From NCBI GenBank assembly GCA_031258265.1, contig JAIRNB010000292.1, forward strand, positions 1 to 10,541: DNA of 10,541 bases, written 5' to 3'. Shown in pieces: positions 1-6,950 of this stretch. Every line of letters starts with the position of its first letter. The first letter of the stretch is position 1. Made by a program: the position numbers and the translations under genes. The notes below the pieces were generated by a model. It saw only the letters and a list, made by a program, of their open reading frames with translations, was not told the DNA's origin and made no database searches. The DNA comes from Treponema sp. Lineage in GTDB: Bacteria; Spirochaetota; Spirochaetia; Treponematales; Breznakiellaceae.

Positions 1-96
1 GCGGTTGAGGAACACATGAATATGCTGCATGACAGCCCGAAACGGATTGTGAAATATTTTGAAGACCCGGCTATTTTTTATGCCGCGGATGTCTAA
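1..96 (+). CDS. C-terminal end of an unrecognised protein (partial)
   Basis: Frame 1 is open from the first base and ends at TAA (94-96), giving 31 residues that begin AVEEHMNMLHDSPKR and end YFEDPAIFYAADV. The start lies outside the window. A charged, probably helical tail is visible. The segment AVEEHMNML resembles the last helices of FCD-domain GntR regulators, which often neighbour sugar transporters, but this is a weak guess and the family is not recognised. The gene converges with the truncated substrate-binding protein gene, and the two stop codons overlap by about three bases. Its final codons form one arm of an inverted repeat shared with that gene. Confidence 0.5.
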   Translation, partial: AVEEHMNMLHDSPKRIVKYFEDPAIFYAADV

Positions 97-122
97 ATAT
101 ATATCGCCGGGTCAGTAAAATA
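55..122. repeat. Imperfect inverted repeat at the junction of two convergent genes
   Basis: Arms 55-71 and 106-122 match at 14 of 17 positions and contain a perfect 8-bp core, GACCCGGC (64-71) and GCCGGGTC (106-113). The spacer is 34 bp. Each arm is coding on its own strand, and both read Tyr-Phe-x-Asp-Pro-Ala. No T-run follows on either strand, so it does not look like an ordinary intrinsic terminator. It coincides with the point where the minus-strand substrate-binding protein is cut short. Confidence 0.6.
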
Positions 123-578
123 CATGACCCGGCCGTTACCCACCACGAAAGGAACGGTGTACTGGGCGCCCTTCATGTTCCCCAGCCCAAAGTGGAGATA
201 CTTAGCCTTGTCTTCGGCGCTAAAATAACTGTCCAGCTTTTCGATTGTGCCCATATCGATAAAATCGTTGAGCATCTCGTTGTACATATACCCCACATCG
301 GGACCGATGCCGGAGGAAAACCCGGTAAGGTACTTTTCCTCGTAGTTCGCCCAGGGGGTAATCTCGATGGTAAGGTTGACCTTGTTTTCCCCGGCCCAGG
401 ACGCTAAAGTCCTGGTCCAGAATTCCTTATCCAGGGCCTCGCCGTTATCCGAAGCGAAGGGCGGCAGCCAGAGAAGCAGGGGCGTCGTAGTCCCCGAAGC
501 TGCCTTGCCTTCCTTCTGCGAACACGCCATGACCGCCAAGGAAACTACAATCATCATGAACATACAAAATTTTTTCAC
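93..578 (-). CDS. Truncated sugar ABC transporter substrate-binding lipoprotein (N-terminal fragment)
   Basis: The product has 161 residues, whereas family 1 extracellular solute-binding proteins usually have about 400-450. The N-terminus MKKFCMFMMIVVSLAVMAC is a lipoprotein signal peptide with the lipid-accepting cysteine at residue 19 (lipobox VMAC, relaxed). The mature part has family features: a first beta strand (TPLLLWLPP, about 32-40), the GPDVGYMYNEMLNDFIDMG segment (92-110), which matches the usual 'PDV...' stretch, and YTVPFVVGNGRVMYF (140-154). In intact homologues the last of these is normally followed by an Asn-Lys-Asp-like turn and some 250 more residues. Here the frame ends seven residues later (TDPAIYI, stop TAG at 93-95). 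The start codon is GTG (576-578), with AGGAG about 7-8 bp upstream. It is probably a gene remnant. Even if expressed, it lacks the second lobe and could not close on a sugar. No transporter permeases are visible beside it. Confidence 0.75.
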   Translation of the reverse strand: MKKFCMFMMIVVSLAVMACSQKEGKAASGTTTPLLLWLPPFASDNGEALDKEFWTRTLASWAGENKVNLTIEITPWANYEEKYLTGFSSGIGPDVGYMYNEMLNDFIDMGTIEKLDSYFSAEDKAKYLHFGLGNMKGAQYTVPFVVGNGRVMYFTDPAIYI

Positions 579-878
579 GGTTTTTCTCCTGTTGTAAAAA
601 TATACGCAAATTTCAGATAATTTTCATCTATTTTGCTATGGAAAAACTCGGGATTTTATGGACAATTATGCAAAATACCGTAAAATTTATCCATGGATAC
701 CGGTTTGGATATCCAGGGGGACCGGCGTTTGCTTTTTTCGTTTGTTTTTGGGCGCATTTTTGCGTGCCCGCAAAAACCGGGCTATCGCTGCAATTCCTCA
801 GCCCGCCTACGGCGGGCCTCCGGTATTTCCGCTCTATCCCTTGCGCGGTAAAAGCAACCAAAGGTTGTTAATTAAACC
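579..878. other. Non-coding leader region with hairpins, between the sugar-binding fragment and the repeat array
   Basis: No convincing gene is present. Next to the fragment lies an A/T-rich stretch (590-690) that may hold its promoter, although no clear -35/-10 pair stands out. From about 750 the sequence contains hairpins of the kind found in the array: TTTTTGCG/CGCAAAAA (757-764 / 769-776), GCCCGCC-TAC-GGCGGGC (801-817) and CAACC-AAA-GGTTG (855-867). This part looks like a degraded extension of the neighbouring repeats. The short frames here have no ribosome-binding sites. Confidence 0.6.
688..715. promoter_or_regulatory. Two adjacent perfect palindromes, possible operator
   Basis: TATCCATGGATA (688-699) and TGGATATCCA (706-715) are both perfect palindromes and share GGAT/ATCC half-sites. 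They lie 110-137 bp upstream of the substrate-binding fragment's GTG. A sugar-responsive repressor site is possible, but position and symmetry are the only support. Confidence 0.25.
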
Positions 879-1107
879 AATGTGGCTACGCATAGCGCCT
901 CCGTATGCCTCCAAATTGAAAAATGCGCCCCGGTTTTAACCGGGGCAGTGCGCGCGCGGCACAACGCGCAAAGCGCGTTGTGCTGGAACTAAAGCTGGCA
1001 TCCATGCCATTTTTTAGCTTTAGGTTTTTACTTCGCAAAAACCTAAGCATTTACCACAGCCGGCATCCTGCCGGCGGGACAGAGCAGCCGAAGGCTGTAA
1101 ATTAGAT
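879..1107. repeat. Repeat unit 1 of a tandem multi-hairpin array
   Basis: This is the most complete unit (229 bp). It opens with AATGTGGCTACGCATAGCGCC. It then contains in order: hairpin GCCCCGGTT-TT-AACCGGGGC (927-946); an alternating CG stretch (951-958); hairpin GCACAACGCGC-AAA-GCGCGTTGTGC (959-983); the conserved TGGAACTA; a nested hairpin AAAGCT/AGCTTT (991-1021) enclosing GGCAT/ATGCC; hairpin AGGTTTTT/AAAAACCT (1022-1044); hairpin GCCGGCA-TCC-TGCCGGC (1059-1075); and hairpin CAGCC-GAA-GGCTG (1085-1097). Almost all of the unit can fold. Confidence 0.8.
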
Positions 1108-1322
1108 AATGCGGAACCGCATAGCGCCAGTGATTCCCCAGATATTGAGCAAATGCGGCCAAGCTTTAGCTTGGCCAGTGCGCGCGCGGCACAACGCGCG
1201 GAGCGCGTTGTGCTGGAACTAAAGCCGGCATCCATGCCATTTTTGGGCTTTACGTTTTTGCTGTGCAAAAACCTAGACATTTATCACAGCCGGCATCCTG
1301 CCGGCCAGGCTGTATATTACCC
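1108..1322. repeat. Repeat unit 2 of the multi-hairpin array
   Basis: The unit is 215 bp and opens with AATGCGGAACCGCATAGCGCC. It has the same order of elements as unit 1. The first hairpin is GGCCAAGCT-TT-AGCTTGGCC (1157-1176): its stem sequence differs from unit 1 but it is again 9 bp with a TT loop. The second is GCACAACGCGC-GGA-GCGCGTTGTGC (1189-1213). The T-rich hairpin is GTTTTTGC-TGT-GCAAAAAC (1254-1272). The terminal hairpin GCCGGCATCCTGCCGGC is unchanged and is enclosed by CAGCC/GGCTG. Confidence 0.8.
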
Positions 1323-1422
1323 AATGCGGCTACGCATAGCGCCACCGTATGACCCCAAATTGAAAAATGCGCCCCGGTTTTAACTGAGCCCGCGGCAGGC
1401 AAGCGAAGCTTGTTTATTTGAC
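1323..1422. repeat. Repeat unit 3, internally deleted
   Basis: The unit is about 100 bp. The opening AATGCGGCTACGCATAGCGCC and the block up to GCCCCGGTTTTAAC match unit 1 closely. The right arm of the first hairpin has decayed (ACTGAGCC instead of ACCGGGGC), and all the following modules up to the terminal hairpin are missing. The unit ends with CAAGC-GAA-GCTTG (1400-1412), a GAA-loop hairpin with a different stem from the one closing unit 1. Confidence 0.7.
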
Positions 1423-1616
1423 AATACGGCACGGCTTAGCGCCAGAAAATGCCCCAAAATTTATCAATACGCCCCAGCTTTAGCTGGGGCAGTGCGCGTA
1501 GGGCGCGCGCGGCCCAAACCGTAGGTTTGGGCTGGAACTAAGGCTGGCATCCATGCCATTTTTGGGCACGTTTATCACAGCCGGCCCCGCGGCGCGGCCA
1601 AATTTCGCCGGGCGCC
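1423..1616. repeat. Repeat unit 4, variant stems
   Basis: The opening AATACGGCACGGCTTAGCGCC has diverged. The first hairpin is GCCCCAGCT-TT-AGCTGGGGC (1471-1490), and the second is GCCCAAACC-GTA-GGTTTGGGC (1512-1532). Both stems differ from units 1 and 2 yet are perfectly paired. TGGAACTA (1533-1540), GGCATCCATGCC and ATTTTTGGGC are conserved. The T-rich hairpin is missing as a block, so ATTTTTGGGC runs directly into ACGTTTATCACAGCCGG. The right end merges into a very G/C-rich palindromic stretch just beyond the stop codon of the barrel gene. Confidence 0.75.
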
Positions 1617-1622
1617 ATTCCC

Positions 1623-2804
1623 CTAAAACCTTAGCCGGGTCTTCACGGTACTTTGGAAATAACGTCCCGCCGGGGCGCCGGGGGGGAGGGGGCCGAATTC
1701 ACCGGCGGCCCCGCCGGAAAGGCTCCGGTCCAGGGGAATCTGGCAGTTCAGGCTCAGGGTAAAACCCTGGAAAAGTTCATGTTCCAGGGCCAGTACCGGG
1801 GTAAAGGAAAGGTCCCCCAGGGCCGCCATACAGCCCAGATTCAGACTGGTGTAATCGCTGAGGCGGTACAGGCCGTTGACAAAGAGGTAATGGTTCCCCG
1901 TAAAGCCGGGGGAGGATACGGTGGAAGAACCGTCCCCGGAATAAAGGTACTCCGCCAGGATGTAGAGATCCCCGTCCAGGAAAAAATAGTCCAGGCCCAG
2001 GGAGGCGGCAAGCCCCCCCTCTCCGCTTTTAAGCCGGGGATCGAAGGTGTAGAGCATTTCCGCCGCCAGCCCGGCGAAAAAATCCCCCTTCAGGGAAAGG
2101 CCGAAGCGGTGGACACCCTGGGGGACCGTATTATGGGGGCTTTCATAGGCGTAAAGCCCCTGGACACTGAGGCGGCCGCCATGGTATTCCCCCGCCAGCC
2201 CCGCCAAGGTCCCGGCCCCGGAAGCGGCGAAGGGGTCCCGGGCGGCGGCGCTGAAAGCCTGGATCTTGGCATTAGCCGCGGGATAGTAGGCCAGATCGCC
2301 CCCCAGGACCGCCCGGGGCCGGGCATCGGGGAGCAGGGGGTTCCGGGGGTTCAGGAAGTCCATAGGCCCGAAGGCAAGGCCCCAGCCAAAGGCCATCCGC
2401 ACAAGGCCCCCCTGGAAGACGGCTTTCCCCCGGGACACCTTGAAGTACAGCCGTTCCAGTTCCATGCCGGCGGCATAGTTTTCCCCCGCCGCCAGGGCCG
2501 AGGGGTTTAGGCCCAGGGAGGAGAGGGCCGTCGAACTTGCCAGAAGGGCCCCTGCCCGGGCATAGGTCCCGGAAGAGGCAATAAGATTAAAGGAACCGTA
2601 AAATACGGCCTCCTCCCGGATTTCCGCCTGAAGCCGGATGTTGGCATACTCCTCCAGTCCGTATATAAAGCCGGGACTGTCCCCCGCCCCGGCCCCCAGG
2701 GAAACGCTGGAATCCAGATACCCGGAAAGCGCCGGTTCCGCCGAAAGGAACCGCAGCGCCGGGGCGGGAAAGAGGGCAATAACAATACACAACGCTATTC
2801 TCAT
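1623..2804 (-). CDS. Outer-membrane beta-barrel protein, last gene of the export operon
   Basis: The product has 393 residues. A signal peptide (residues 1-22, cleavage probably at LSA/EPA) is followed by a mature chain rich in Gly, Tyr, Leu and Ala with alternating hydrophobic strands, for example GLYAYESP, AAEMLYTFDP, GDLYILAEYLYSGDG and HYLFVNGLYRLSDY. The protein ends in TVKTRLRF, and a C-terminal phenylalanine preceded by alternating residues is the recognition signature used by the BAM machinery. No cysteine-based lipobox is present. The specific family is not recognised. The ATG has AGGAGG about 7 bp upstream, and the gene starts 42 bp after the LolA-like gene. From its position it may be the outer-membrane acceptor or exit for cargo carried by that protein, which is inference. 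The gene is unusually G/C-rich, which explains a long open frame on the opposite strand. Confidence 0.8.
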   Translation of the reverse strand: MRIALCIVIALFPAPALRFLSAEPALSGYLDSSVSLGAGAGDSPGFIYGLEEYANIRLQAEIREEAVFYGSFNLIASSGTYARAGALLASSTALSSLGLNPSALAAGENYAAGMELERLYFKVSRGKAVFQGGLVRMAFGWGLAFGPMDFLNPRNPLLPDARPRAVLGGDLAYYPAANAKIQAFSAAARDPFAASGAGTLAGLAGEYHGGRLSVQGLYAYESPHNTVPQGVHRFGLSLKGDFFAGLAAEMLYTFDPRLKSGEGGLAASLGLDYFFLDGDLYILAEYLYSGDGSSTVSSPGFTGNHYLFVNGLYRLSDYTSLNLGCMAALGDLSFTPVLALEHELFQGFTLSLNCQIPLDRSLSGGAAGEFGPLPPGAPAGRYFQSTVKTRLRF

Positions 2805-2846
2805 ATCCTGCCTCCTGGGGACGAAAATTAGAAACCGCGCGGGTCC

Positions 2847-3599
2847 TTACCGGGTTAAATTCCGCTGGCTAAAAACCGAATCGGCGATAGGCCCGTCCAT
2901 GACGATGTTCCGCATAATAAACGTAGTTTTACTGCCGGGCCGGCGTTCCGGGTCCCGCATTTCCAGTTCCACGGGAAAACGGCGGCCCCCTATTACCTCT
3001 ATTCGCAGGACCGTAGTTTCCTTGCAGACATTCTTTCCGTTCAGGGCAAACATCTCCGCATGCAGGCAGTCCCAGGTTTCCTTGTCTATCCAGAGTTTCT
3101 GCCGGGGATAACTTTCCTTTCTCCGGTCCTTGGCGCTGAGTTCCAGAATCCAGCAGTCCCGGTTATTCCACAATTCAGAACCGCCGATAACAGGATCAAA
3201 ACGGACCGAAAGCTTGTCGTTCTCCATGGTATCCTCGTAGGAAAGGTCGGAACCCATGAGGCTTTCCTTAAGCCTGGTGATCCGCATGGGCCGTTCAAGG
3301 TCCGGCGTAAAGGTGTGGAGCTGCCCCCCGGTTTTAAGGTAACGGAAACCCCGATCTTCGGGGTTGGTAAATTCAATAAAACTGTCGGAATTGCCCCGGA
3401 CCCAGGCTTTCATGGTTTTAACCGTGCGTCTGTTCCGGTATTCGATGATCATATCCCCCTCATATTCAATGGTACTGTATATCTCGTTGTCATCCACCCG
3501 GCGCAGTAATTCTGCCGCCGAAGGATTCTGTCCGTAGACAAACGCTTGCGCTGTTAAGAAAAACAGCAGCGCCGGCACTGTTAGTTTTACTTTCATCAT
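2847..3599 (-). CDS. LolA-like outer-membrane lipoprotein-sorting protein (periplasmic carrier)
   Basis: The product has 250 residues. The signal peptide covers about residues 1-23 (MMKVKLTVPALLFFLTAQAFVYG/QNP). The mature protein has hallmarks of proteins annotated as outer membrane lipoprotein-sorting proteins with a LolA/LolB-like half-barrel: an early helix AAELLRRVDDNE (28-39), IEYEGDMIIEYRN (44-56), FIEFTNPEDRGFRYLK (74-89), QLHTFTPDLERPMRI (93-107), GSDLSYEDT (116-124), and a terminal block TTFIMRNIVMDGPIADSVFSQRNL (225-248). Such proteins are thought to carry a lipid or lipidated protein across the periplasm. The GGAGG (3604-3608) is only 4 bp from the first ATG (3597-3599) and 7 bp from the second (3594-3596), so translation may start at Met2. 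The gene sits between the permeases and the barrel gene. Confidence 0.85.
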   Translation of the reverse strand: MMKVKLTVPALLFFLTAQAFVYGQNPSAAELLRRVDDNEIYSTIEYEGDMIIEYRNRRTVKTMKAWVRGNSDSFIEFTNPEDRGFRYLKTGGQLHTFTPDLERPMRITRLKESLMGSDLSYEDTMENDKLSVRFDPVIGGSELWNNRDCWILELSAKDRRKESYPRQKLWIDKETWDCLHAEMFALNGKNVCKETTVLRIEVIGGRRFPVELEMRDPERRPGSKTTFIMRNIVMDGPIADSVFSQRNLTR

Positions 3600-3760
3600 A
3601 AACCTCCGGGATTGTTTTTAAGCGGCTGTTGCCGCCCCTATTCAAAATAACCTGCCTGTTTTTTCACCCCGCAAAAGCCGGGGGTGTTACGGGGGCCCTG
3701 CAGCCCCCCGCCCAAGGCGCAGAGGCAGGGGACCGGCAGCGAAGCTGCCGCAGCTCCCCT
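3600..3760 (-). other. Intra-operon spacer with hairpins
   Basis: The 161 bp between a permease stop and the LolA-like start contain two clear hairpins: GGGGGC/GCCCCC (3691-3696 / 3703-3708) and CGGCAGC-GAA-GCTGCCG (3734-3750). The second has the same GAA loop design as hairpins in the array at 1085-1097 and 1400-1412. Neither is followed by a T-run on the minus strand, so transcript processing, stability or an inserted small repeat is more likely than termination. Confidence 0.5.
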
Positions 3761-5062
3761 TTATCTCCGCAATGCTTCCACCGGTTCCACAAAGGCGCTC
3801 TTGAGGGAGGGAAACAGGGTGAACAGCGAGGCCACCAGTACCCCCAAAAGCCAGCCCTGTAACAGATTAGCCGGGCTAAAATCCAAAAATATGGCGTTGG
3901 CCGCCGGCATTTCCGCGAAGGTGCTTTCCCCGGCGATAGCGGTCCAGCGCAGGGGGAAGAACTGGCCGATGCCGGTAACCAGGCCCCCTAACACCACCCC
4001 TGCGGCGGCCCCGGTCATGGCAAGGAACAGGGACTCAAAGAAAAAAACCCTGACAATTTCCCCCCGGGTCATACCCAGGCTCCCCATCATGCCGATTTCC
4101 TTGATCCGCTCGTGGATGATCATGGTAACGGTGTTCACGATGAGGAAGCAGGCTACAATAAGGAATATGAGGTAGATCAGGAGGAACAGGGGCTCGTACA
4201 TATTCATCATGACGATCCAATACTGATCCCTCCATTCGGTGCAGACATTAGCGGGCCCCAGAATCTTTTCCATCTCCCCCGCTATCCTCCCGCTCATGCC
4301 GGGGGAGGCGGCGTAAACGATAAGCTGCTGGGCGGCGTCTTCCAGCACCAGGAGCCGCTGCAAACGGCCGATGTCCACGATGATCGTTTCCCCGTCCACC
4401 TTGGCGTAATCAAAGCGGAAGATGCCGCTTACCACCGGCGACCAGGGCCGGTCGGAAAACTGGGAGGACATCGTAATAAGGGGAATGGGATCGCCGATTT
4501 TAAGGCCCGATTTTTCCGCGAAGCGCAGTCCTATGGCGCACTCATTACTGCCCGGCGCGGGGTAACGGCCTTCCACAAGGCCGTCGTCCCGGCGGGTAAG
4601 ATTAAAGTTGTTCACCTTGCTTTCTTCCGCCATATCAAGACCCCAAAGAACGGCATGTTTAATGACATTTTCCTGCAGGGCGGCGTAGGCCGAAATTCGG
4701 GGAAATACGGCCTTAACGCCGGGAATGGCCTGGATTAGTTTTGTTACCGCAGCCAGGCTCTGTCCTTCCGCCACGGGGTACTGTACGGGGCTGTACTCAT
4801 TTTCCTCTTCGTACTGGGCCGATACCGCCCGTACATGCCCCAGTTCAAAGACCTGCACCACCTCGTGCATGCTCTTTAACATGCCGCTGATCAGGGATGA
4901 ATAAAACACGATGAAGAATACCGCGATACCCACCGCCGCCACACAGAACATGGTCCGCCTGAAATTCCGGAAAATATTTCTAAAGGCTATTTTAACAAAG
5001 GTTCCCCCGCCCCCGGTTTTTTGCTTTTCCATTTTTTGTTTCCCGGTTTTTTGCTTCTCCAT
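3761..5062 (-). CDS. FtsX/MacB-type ABC transporter permease (LolC/E-like), 433 aa
   Basis: The layout is typical of the LolC/LolE/MacB permease family. There is one N-terminal membrane helix (about 38-57), a periplasmic MacB-like domain (about 60-285), and three C-terminal helices (about 292-315, 337-365 and 400-420). The cytoplasmic coupling motif HERIKEIGMMGSLGM (317-331) follows the second helix, and the C-terminus is EPVEALRR, a common ending in this family. These permeases extract lipoproteins or other substrates from the outer leaflet, driven by a LolD-type ATPase. The start has AGGAGGG immediately upstream. Codons 1-17 contain a direct repeat, so the N-terminus reads MEKQKTGKQK then MEKQKTG, giving a very basic leader. 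The gene lies 121 bp downstream of the larger permease and would pair with it as a heterodimer. Confidence 0.88.
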   Translation of the reverse strand: MEKQKTGKQKMEKQKTGGGGTFVKIAFRNIFRNFRRTMFCVAAVGIAVFFIVFYSSLISGMLKSMHEVVQVFELGHVRAVSAQYEEENEYSPVQYPVAEGQSLAAVTKLIQAIPGVKAVFPRISAYAALQENVIKHAVLWGLDMAEESKVNNFNLTRRDDGLVEGRYPAPGSNECAIGLRFAEKSGLKIGDPIPLITMSSQFSDRPWSPVVSGIFRFDYAKVDGETIIVDIGRLQRLLVLEDAAQQLIVYAASPGMSGRIAGEMEKILGPANVCTEWRDQYWIVMMNMYEPLFLLIYLIFLIVACFLIVNTVTMIIHERIKEIGMMGSLGMTRGEIVRVFFFESLFLAMTGAAAGVVLGGLVTGIGQFFPLRWTAIAGESTFAEMPAANAIFLDFSPANLLQGWLLGVLVASLFTLFPSLKSAFVEPVEALRR

Positions 5063-5183
5063 AAGCCCTCCTAAAAAATCCCCCTGAAAAAAAGTCCCTT
5101 AAAAGGTTTTTGGTACAGCCCGCGGCCTTTGCCCCCGTTACCCTTGGAGCTTCATTGGACTTGTTCAAGAACCCAGGCGGCTG

Positions 5184-6950
5184 CTATTCAAAGCGCAGGC
5201 TCTCGGTGATCTCCATTTTCACGGCCCCACGGGTTGGTAAAATGGCCATAAGCATAGAAATTATGGTGGCCGCCAAGCCGCTTCCCACAATCGTCCCAAT
5301 GAACCAGGCTCCCCGGAAATTACCGGCAATCCGGTAGCCCATATTACCCCCCATCTGTTCCATCATTTCAGAGAAATCAATTCCGTATTTAACCATGGGG
5401 TAATTGAGGATACATCCCAGGACAATACCCAGGACGGAACCGATGAGTCCCAAAAAGCCCGCTTCAATCATATAAGTAAAGATCATCTGGCCACCGGTCA
5501 TGCCCATGGCCCGCATCATGCCGATCTCCCTGGTCCGTTCCAGGATAGCCAGGAGCATGGTGTTGGAAATGCCAATGAAGGCCAGAAAAAAAAGGACAAT
5601 CGAGAATATTCTGGTGGAACCTGATTCCATAGCCTCGTAACCCAGGTACTCGGCCACATAGTCCATCCAGAAAAATATATCCAGCTCTTCATCCAGCTTC
5701 CGGCCCCGCTCCGCTAGGCCGGAAACCAGGGCGGCGCGGATGGCCTCCGCGGTTTCAATGGAACTGGTCATATCGGCGGCCCCCATGGTCTTGTCCCGGA
5801 TCAACAATTCGGTGATATGCCCTTCCAACATCATCCCCATGTCGTCCTGCATCACATCCAGGGGCAGGTAGGCGGTGTTGTAATTGGTGGCGGGGTCCGG
5901 GGAATTTACCAGCCCCACTACCTTGGCGTCGATTACCTGGCTTACATGCCGTACCGCGCCGGAAAAGTCCACGCGGATCATGGCGGCCAGGGCCGCGCTA
6001 AGCCGGGAGGGTTCTTCCCCGCTAAGGATGTAAGCGCCGCCGGATTCATCAAGGCTATAGACAGCGCCTAGGGTCTCCCGCTCTTCCCGGTTTAGCAGGG
6101 GCCACAGATCCCCGTCCCACTTGTCCCGCCGGATGGAATCGGGAATCATCTTGTAATCGATCACCGTGGAAATCCGCACATCGTTCCGTCCCAGGCCGTC
6201 AAACAGTTCCCAAAGCCTATCCAGATCCGGCCGGGAAAGGTCCCGCCTTAAGATCATTCTCCCCTCGCTGCGCTCCTCCGCAAATTCCCTGGTTTCCCCA
6301 AATTGAACTTTGATCTCCATGGGCGTGTAGCAGGAATGAAAAAAATCCGCCGCCGCACTGTCCATGGCTTCGGCTATGGCCTGGGCCAGGGCCTCCAGTT
6401 CCCTCTTAAGGGGCCGGGTGGGAACGCCGGCTTTAAGCTTGTCCGCCGTCATCAGCCCCAGGGCAATGCCGAACTCGCCGTTTTGGATATACCGGCCCAA
6501 CTCAACATAGGGGACATAGGATAGAGTCCGGCTCTCCGCCTCCGGGTCCACGGCGTTTATCAGCAGCGGCGCGGAACCCGCCGGAGAATAAATTGTCCCC
6601 GAAAAGACATAACGGGGAGCGGTGTTGTAACCGGCATCCTCCAGAATCCGCGCGTAGGTTTCCCAGCCGGCAAAATTCTCGTAGGCGGGCATCTCGTCCT
6701 TTTTTTTAAAGTAGAGTTTAGTCTGCAGTTTAGCCGCCCCTGTCTCGTAGTTGATAATGTTCCTGCGGGACTCCAGGAACATCCCGCCGATCCAGCTGTC
6801 CATCCAGATATAAACCGCCACGCTTACCATGATTGCCGCGCAGGTAAGGACCGTCTTTACCTTGTGCCGGGCCAGATTCCGCAGGGCCAGGCGTTTTAAT
6901 TCGATGACGCCAAAAAAGCCGTTAAAGGCGCCGTTAGAAACAGGGATCAT
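5184..6950 (-). CDS. FtsX/MacB-type ABC transporter permease with enlarged periplasmic domain, 588 aa
   Basis: The first membrane helix is at about 33-52, after RLALRNLARHKVKT, the usual entry motif. A periplasmic region of about 390 residues (55-444) follows, roughly 150 longer than in the partner permease. Three C-terminal helices lie at about 447-470, 491-515 and 548-572. The coupling motif ERTREIGMMRAMGM is at 471-484, and the C-terminus is EITESLRFE. The ATG (6948-6950) shares its A with the TAA stop of the ATPase gene (TAATG), and GAGGTGA lies just upstream, so translational coupling is likely. The extra periplasmic segment may recognise cargo or dock the LolA-like carrier, which is inference. 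Typical LolC/LolE proteins are about 400 residues, so this subunit is large for the family. Confidence 0.88.
   Translation of the reverse strand: MIPVSNGAFNGFFGVIELKRLALRNLARHKVKTVLTCAAIMVSVAVYIWMDSWIGGMFLESRRNIINYETGAAKLQTKLYFKKKDEMPAYENFAGWETYARILEDAGYNTAPRYVFSGTIYSPAGSAPLLINAVDPEAESRTLSYVPYVELGRYIQNGEFGIALGLMTADKLKAGVPTRPLKRELEALAQAIAEAMDSAAADFFHSCYTPMEIKVQFGETREFAEERSEGRMILRRDLSRPDLDRLWELFDGLGRNDVRISTVIDYKMIPDSIRRDKWDGDLWPLLNREERETLGAVYSLDESGGAYILSGEEPSRLSAALAAMIRVDFSGAVRHVSQVIDAKVVGLVNSPDPATNYNTAYLPLDVMQDDMGMMLEGHITELLIRDKTMGAADMTSSIETAEAIRAALVSGLAERGRKLDEELDIFFWMDYVAEYLGYEAMESGSTRIFSIVLFFLAFIGISNTMLLAILERTREIGMMRAMGMTGGQMIFTYMIEAGFLGLIGSVLGIVLGCILNYPMVKYGIDFSEMMEQMGGNMGYRIAGNFRGAWFIGTIVGSGLAATIISMLMAILPTRGAVKMEITESLRFE

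Noticed and set aside
64..113. Bidirectional intrinsic terminator between the two convergent genes
   Set aside because: The 8-bp stem has a 34-base loop and no T-run on either side.
923..1383. Two plus-strand frames in the repeat array encoding similar peptides (SARAAQRA...VVLEL)
   Set aside because: The similarity follows from the repeat itself. No ribosome-binding sites are present, and similar open frames exist on the minus strand. Differences between units fall in pairs across the hairpin arms, not at third codon positions.
879..1616. CRISPR array
   Set aside because: Units are 100-230 bp and uneven, with no short constant repeat alternating with unique spacers, and no cas genes are seen.
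879..1616. Integron attC sites
   Set aside because: Hairpin-rich repeats suggested this, but the conserved attC core triplets and intervening gene cassettes are absent.
1653..2510. 285-residue open frame on the plus strand
   Set aside because: It lies wholly antisense to the G/C-rich beta-barrel gene, lacks a ribosome-binding site, and is a Gly/Pro/Gln-rich product without recognisable features. High G/C content explains the lack of stops.
5090..5115. Terminator between the two permeases (CCTT/AAGG followed by a T-run on the minus strand)
   Set aside because: The stem is only four or five pairs, too weak to call, and the two permeases are expected to be made together.
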